Source: CAVSZB01 sp964420395 (GTDB taxonomy: Bacteria > Krumholzibacteriota > Krumholzibacteriia > LZORAL124-64-63). Taken from it: a stretch of DNA of 19,156 nt. The stretch's first letter is position 1. The number at the start of each line of letters is the position of its first letter. The stretch lies in the NCBI GenBank assembly GCA_964420395.1, contig CAYQTJ010000047.1:1-19156 (forward strand). The letters are read 5' to 3'. The notes beneath the pieces are model-generated. The model was not told the origin of the DNA. It ran no database searches and worked only from the letters and a program-made list of their open reading frames with translations. Positions 14,607 to 19,156 of this stretch are shown here, one piece after another. A program made the position numbers and the translations under genes.

Positions 14607-14888
14607 CTAGCGCGCCGAGGCGCTCCGCCAGCGCTCGAGCCGCGGAATCCCCCAGGTGAACAGGCCGGCGACCGGGCCGGGGAAGCCCCTCTCCCGCAGC
14701 TTCCCCTTCACCAGCGCCTTCATCTGCCGGACCGTGAGGTCGGGCTGCGTGAAGCAGCCGTCGCGATAGCAGAGCGAACAGTACATCGGGCTCCGGGAGC
14801 CGTCGGCGCGGGTGCCGCCGCCCAGCGGATCGCGCTTGAGCGGCAGGCCGCACGACTGGCAGCTCCGCGTGGCCCTTTCGATGTCCAT
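14607..14888 (-). CDS. Small zinc-ribbon protein (Zn_ribbon_2-type)
   Basis: A 93-residue protein. It carries CQSC (10-13) and CSLC (37-40) with a further Cys45, in the context CGLPL ... ADGSRSPMYCSLCYRDGCFTQPDLTVRQM. This matches the putative zinc-ribbon family in which C-x2-C-G-M/L-P is followed by YC-x2-CY-x-DG-x-F. The C-terminal half is a basic helix (RQMKALVKGKLRERGF) plus a short hydrophobic end. The function of this family is not known. The ATG at 14886-14888 has GAAGG five bases upstream; frames starting further upstream are antisense-like and were not used. It follows the helicase gene by 31 bases and precedes the DDAH-like gene by 69. Confidence 0.85.
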   Translation of the reverse strand: MDIERATRSCQSCGLPLKRDPLGGGTRADGSRSPMYCSLCYRDGCFTQPDLTVRQMKALVKGKLRERGFPGPVAGLFTWGIPRLERWRSASAR

Positions 14889-14919
14889 CGGACCTTCCCC
14901 TTCGGGGCCGCGCCCCCGC

Positions 14920-16257
<1,338 letters not shown>

Positions 16258-16364
16258 CCCCTGTCGTGCGGGTGCGGCGGGCGCCGCGAACCGGCGCGCG
16301 TCAGAAGGCTGAGCACCCCCATAGTAGCCCCGTCCGGCCCCCGGGGCGACCTTTCAGACGCCGG

Positions 16365-16405
16365 GGGGCGGGCGGCGGAGGGATTTCCCCCCGCCGCCCC
16401 GCCCC
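16365..16405 (-). terminator. GC-rich hairpin downstream of the NmrA-like gene
   Basis: GGGGCGGGCGGCGG (16365-16378) pairs with CCGCCGCCCCGCCCC (16391-16405) with one bulged C. It follows the NmrA-like stop codon by about 30 bases on the minus strand. There is no U tract. Confidence 0.45.
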
Positions 16406-16437
16406 GACGCCGTCGGTCCGCGGGGCCGGCCCGCCGC

Positions 16438-17403
16438 TCACGCGCGGCTCCCCGCCTCGAGCGGAATGGCCCCCTTGTTGGCCGCCAGCCACTGCGCGAA
16501 GGTCTGCAGCGCGGGATTCAGCGCCCGCGAGACCTCCAGGCTGCGCGCGCCGCAGAAGTCGGCCTCGAAGTCGTGCTTGTACTGGAACATGTTGCCGAGA
16601 TCGTCGGCCCCGGGAAAGCCGAAGCCCCTGTACGCGGCGGGGGTTACGGCGTTGTAGACCACCTCGCGCCCGAGCGCCCGGGTCAGTTCCGCCGCCATCT
16701 GCGCTCCGGTGAGGTGCTCGCCGGCGATGCCGACCCGCTGGCCGATCACCTCCGCGCCCCGCTTGAACAGCCCGTGGGCGCACCGCCCGATGTCCTCCGC
16801 GGCGATGCCGGGCAGCTTCCGGTCGCCCATCGGCAGCGTGATGGCGAGTCGGCCGTCCGCCCCCGGCTTCGGCCCCATGCCGAAGTGGATGAGATTGTCC
16901 CAGTAGAAGGAGGTCAGCAGGAAGGTGGTCGGCACGCCGGCCGCCGCGAACAGCCCGTCGGCCTCCCCCTTGGCGTCGAAGTGCGGCACCTTGTACCGCC
17001 CCATGAGCGTCGGCATCCGGTCGTCGCCCAGCGGCACCCGCCGGCGGGTGTCCTCGAGCGTCGACCAGACGACGTGCCGCACCCCGGCCGCCTTCGCCGC
17101 CCGAGCCATGGCCCCCGCCTGCGCCAGCTCCTTCTCCGGCGAGAAGTGCTCCCAGAACGCCGTGACGCAGTAGGCGCCGTGCGCCCCGGCGAAGGCCCGC
17201 TCGAGGCTCCCGACGTCGTCCGTGTCGGCCGCCACCACCTCCGCGCCGCGCTTCGCCAGCGCCTGCGCCTTCTCCGACCCGACCTTGCGCGTGATCGCGC
17301 GCACCGCGAACGCCCCCTGCGCGTCGTCGAGAATGGCGCGAACCAGCCCGCCCCCCTGGGCCCCCGTCGCGCCGACCACCGCGATGATCTTCCGTTCGGC
17401 CAT
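16438..17403 (-). CDS. NmrA-like NAD(P)-binding protein (atypical SDR)
   Basis: A Rossmann-fold protein of the NmrA/HSCARG group, whose members act as NADP(H) sensors or quinone/carbonyl reductases. 321 residues. The N-terminal dinucleotide motif is VVGATGAQGGG (about residues 9-19), followed by the strand-end RAITRK with basic residues that favour NADP. Other landmarks are VVAADTDDVGSLERAFAGAHGAY, VRHVVWSTLEDT and KGEADGLFAAAGVPTTFLLTSFYWDN. The classical SDR YxxxK pair is absent, as expected for NmrA. The ATG at 17401-17403 has AAGGAG six bases upstream; an earlier in-frame start lacks this and was rejected. Its neighbours are UppP upstream (138 bases away) and the helicase downstream (180 bases), so it may be its own unit. 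Confidence 0.9.
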   Translation of the reverse strand: MAERKIIAVVGATGAQGGGLVRAILDDAQGAFAVRAITRKVGSEKAQALAKRGAEVVAADTDDVGSLERAFAGAHGAYCVTAFWEHFSPEKELAQAGAMARAAKAAGVRHVVWSTLEDTRRRVPLGDDRMPTLMGRYKVPHFDAKGEADGLFAAAGVPTTFLLTSFYWDNLIHFGMGPKPGADGRLAITLPMGDRKLPGIAAEDIGRCAHGLFKRGAEVIGQRVGIAGEHLTGAQMAAELTRALGREVVYNAVTPAAYRGFGFPGADDLGNMFQYKHDFEADFCGARSLEVSRALNPALQTFAQWLAANKGAIPLEAGSRA

Positions 17404-17541
17404 GTCTATCTCCTTGCGGGATTCGCAGTTATGAATACGCGAACGAAGCGGCCACCACGGCCGCCGCAGGGAGACAATAAACAAGAGAGATTTGGTTGCC
17501 GCACGCCCGCAACGATCCGGGGCCGCGAAGCCGCCGCCGGG

Positions 17542-18360
17542 TCAGAACGCCCCGCGCGAGTTCCAGTACAGCGCCACCAGAGCGATCCCGAACGCGATGC
17601 GGTACCAGGCGAACGGGACGAACGAGCGGTGCGACACGTACTTCAACAGGGCGCGGATGACGAACAGGGCCGACACGAAGGCCACGACGAAGCCGACGGC
17701 GAAGAACGGGGCGTCGGACGCCGTCAGGTCGTGGCGGACGCCGGCCAGCTTGACGATCGAGGCGCCGATCATGGCCGGGATGGCGAGGAAGAAGGAGAAC
17801 TCGGTGGCGGCGCGGCGGGACAGGCCGAGGGTGAGGCCGCCCATGATGGTCGCGCCGGAGCGGGAGACGCCGGGGAAGAGGATCGCGAGCACCTGGATCA
17901 GGCCGACGCCGAGCGCCTTGCGCACCGGGATGTCGTCCACGCCGGCCACGGTCGGGCGGCGGGCAAAGCGCTCGATCAGCAGGATCGCCACGCCGCCGAG
18001 CACGAAGGCCAGCGCGACCGGAAACGGCCTGAACAGGTGCGCCTCGATCCAATCGGAGGTCGGCAGGCCGATCGCGATCGCCGGCAGGGTGCCGAGCACC
18101 AGGTTGACGATCAGCCGGCGCGCCACCGGGTCGCGCCGCCAGTTCAGCGCGACCGACAGCAGCTTCTTCCGGTAGAGCCACACCACCGCGAGGATCGCGC
18201 CGAGCTGGATGAAGATGGCGAAGGCGTTCTCCTTCCTGCCGGCCAGCGCGAGCCAGTTCTGCACCACGATCAGGTGGCCGGTGGAGGAGACCGGGATGAA
18301 CTCGGTGATCCCCTCGACCAGGCCCAGGATGGCGGCCTTCAGCAGGTAGAACGGGTCCAT
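17542..18360 (-). CDS. uppP: UppP (BacA), undecaprenyl-diphosphatase
   Basis: A polytopic inner-membrane enzyme that recycles undecaprenyl diphosphate to the monophosphate carrier for peptidoglycan and other envelope polymers. Its overexpression is known to give bacitracin resistance. 272 residues. The two signature motifs are GLVEGITEFIPVSSTGHL (13-30, with catalytic Glu17 and Glu20) and the loop FPGVSRSGATIMGG (162-175, with Arg167). The hydrophobic segments are as expected. The start is taken as the ATG at 18358-18360 (MDPFYLLKAA), which matches the family N-terminus. GGAGG lies about ten bases upstream. A GTG nine bases earlier is too close to that site. It follows the cupin gene by 55 bases and may be co-transcribed with it. 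Confidence 0.96.
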   Translation of the reverse strand: MDPFYLLKAAILGLVEGITEFIPVSSTGHLIVVQNWLALAGRKENAFAIFIQLGAILAVVWLYRKKLLSVALNWRRDPVARRLIVNLVLGTLPAIAIGLPTSDWIEAHLFRPFPVALAFVLGGVAILLIERFARRPTVAGVDDIPVRKALGVGLIQVLAILFPGVSRSGATIMGGLTLGLSRRAATEFSFFLAIPAMIGASIVKLAGVRHDLTASDAPFFAVGFVVAFVSALFVIRALLKYVSHRSFVPFAWYRIAFGIALVALYWNSRGAF

Positions 18361-18415
18361 GCAGCTCACGTCCTCCGCTGGGGATGGGGGTTGCGCTCGA
18401 CGCGCGCGGCGCGCC

Positions 18416-18781
18416 TCAGTCCGGGTCCCGGCGCACCGTCTCCGGGGAGAAGGCCGGCAGGCAGACCGCCACGTACTCCGCCCCTTCGGGCTCCGGCGTC
18501 GCGTAGCGCACCCACTCGCCGGGGCTGGTCACGACCGCCTGGCCGGCGCGCACGTCGAGCCTGCCGCCGGCGTGCTCCACGCGCAGCAGCCCCTTCAGCA
18601 CGACGGTGATCTCGGCGAATTGCGGCGTCTGCCCCGGCTCCACCCAGCCCGCCGGCGCCACCATGCGCGCCACGCTGACCTCGCGGTGGCCGGAATTCAC
18701 CCGTCCGACGTACTCCTCGATCCGCTTCGGCGGCCTGCCGGCGGCCTCGATGACGGACGGCGCGGGGATCAGCTTCGGCAT
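18416..18781 (-). CDS. Small cupin-domain protein
   Basis: A 121-residue single-domain cupin. The core reads WVEPGQTPQFAEITVVLKGLLRVEHAGG, then LDVRAGQAVVTSPGEWVRYATPEPEGAEYVAVCLPAF, which gives the two half-barrel motifs. The usual motif-1 histidines are replaced by Glu and Gln (EPGQTPQF), so metal binding, if any, uses a different set of ligands. It resembles the small 'cupin domain-containing' proteins sometimes compared with EutQ-like barrels. The function is unknown. The ATG at 18779-18781 has GGAGG five bases upstream. It lies 20 bases after the TSUP permease gene, so the two are probably in one transcript. Confidence 0.87.
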   Translation of the reverse strand: MPKLIPAPSVIEAAGRPPKRIEEYVGRVNSGHREVSVARMVAPAGWVEPGQTPQFAEITVVLKGLLRVEHAGGRLDVRAGQAVVTSPGEWVRYATPEPEGAEYVAVCLPAFSPETVRRDPD

Positions 18782-18801
18782 GGATCCTCCCGTTCGACGC
18801 C

Positions 18802-19156
18802 TCAACGCGCGAAGTAGGCCGCGGCCACCGCGACCCCGATGATGACCACGATCCGGCGCAGCGTGGACGGGCGCACCCGGCCGGCCAGCCGCCCCCCCAC
18901 CGTGCCGCCCAGCAGCGCGCCGGCCGCCACCGCCAGCGCCGCCGGCCAGACGACCGGCGCCACGCTGACGAACAGCACCGCCGCCGCCACGTTCACGCCG
19001 AGGGCGATCGCCTGCTTCAGCGCGTTCAGCCGCGTCAGCGAATCATCGAGCATCAGGCCGAGCGCCGCCAGGACGATCACGCTCAGGCCGGCGCCGAAGT
19101 AGCCGCCGTACACCGCCGCCAGGCCGACGGCCGGGGCGGCCCCGCCGACGCCGGCG
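18802..19156 (-). CDS. TSUP (TauE/SafE) family permease, C-terminal part (5' end beyond window)
   Basis: The C-terminal 117 residues of a membrane permease of the TSUP family, which exports or imports small sulfur- or carbon-containing anions such as sulfite or sulfonates. The visible part contains AAVYGGYFGAGLSVIVLAALGL, the second Y-G-G-Y-F/I-G-A-G-x-G-type repeat signature of the family. Then come ALKQAIALGVNVAAAVLFVSV, ALAVAAGALLGGTVGGRLAGRV and a last helix IVVIIGVAVAAAYF. The reading frame is open to the right edge, so the true start is outside. An in-frame GTG at 19111-19113 lies within the conserved motif and is not a start. The substrate is not predictable here. It is followed by the small cupin gene after 20 bases. 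Confidence 0.88.
   Translation of the reverse strand, partial: AGVGGAAPAVGLAAVYGGYFGAGLSVIVLAALGLMLDDSLTRLNALKQAIALGVNVAAAVLFVSVAPVVWPAALAVAAGALLGGTVGGRLAGRVRPSTLRRIVVIIGVAVAAAYFAR

Noticed and set aside
12997..14853. 618-codon minus-strand frame that ends as the alkyltransferase-like protein
   Set aside because: Only the last 118 codons have a protein signature. The upstream part is an out-of-frame reading through the cupin and DDAH-like genes, so a fusion is not supported.

Overview
This is a very GC-rich bacterial chromosome segment with tightly packed housekeeping genes. I see no plasmid, phage or transposase gene. Two features point towards the FCB side of the tree or a neighbouring candidate phylum (Eisenbacteria- or Krumholzibacteria-like). 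One is a large secreted protein that ends in a FlgD-type Ig sorting/anchoring domain (NPFNPATTI ... SGVYLVR). The other is the set of short-tailed secreted repeat proteins. This placement is inference from protein style, not a phylogenetic result.

Layout. 1-1961 (minus): a small secreted protein of unknown function followed by the ABC-F translation factor EttA, which is cut by the left edge. 2207-2626 (plus): mscL with an added zinc ribbon, divergent from the ettA unit. 2627-2928: no gene, but a promoter-like TTGACA, a folded-looking segment and a clear intrinsic terminator (a possible small RNA), followed by an abrupt AT-rich patch. 2929-3492 (minus): an NlpC/P60 lipoprotein. 3493-3868: a three-copy repeat with a palindromic core. 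3869-8615 (plus): an RlmD/RumA-type RNA uracil methyltransferase, a 698-residue secreted multidomain protein and a TrmJ-type tRNA ribose methyltransferase. 8682-9056 (minus) and 9160-10014 (plus): a stand-alone HPt phosphotransfer protein divergent from a double-parvulin lipoprotein. 10091-11062 (minus): a secreted protein made of two near-copies of one domain, preceded by a 378-base leader rich in inverted repeats.

11441-19156 lies entirely on the minus strand. Reading in the direction of transcription it holds a TSUP permease (cut by the right edge), a cupin, UppP and an NmrA-like protein. After these comes a tight seven-gene run: RhlE-like helicase, zinc-ribbon protein, dimethylargininase-like hydrolase, cupin, alkyltransferase-like protein, UbiX and UbiA. 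UbiX and UbiA overlap by four bases and together suggest quinone (probably menaquinone) biosynthesis.

Common threads are RNA metabolism (EttA, RlmD, TrmJ, RhlE), the cell envelope (MscL, NlpC/P60, UppP, two lipoproteins, two secreted proteins) and quinone synthesis. I found no convincing new multi-gene system. The most interesting unexplained signals are non-coding: the 2649-2804 RNA candidate, the 3587-3799 repeat family and the 11143-11258 leader with mutually exclusive hairpins.
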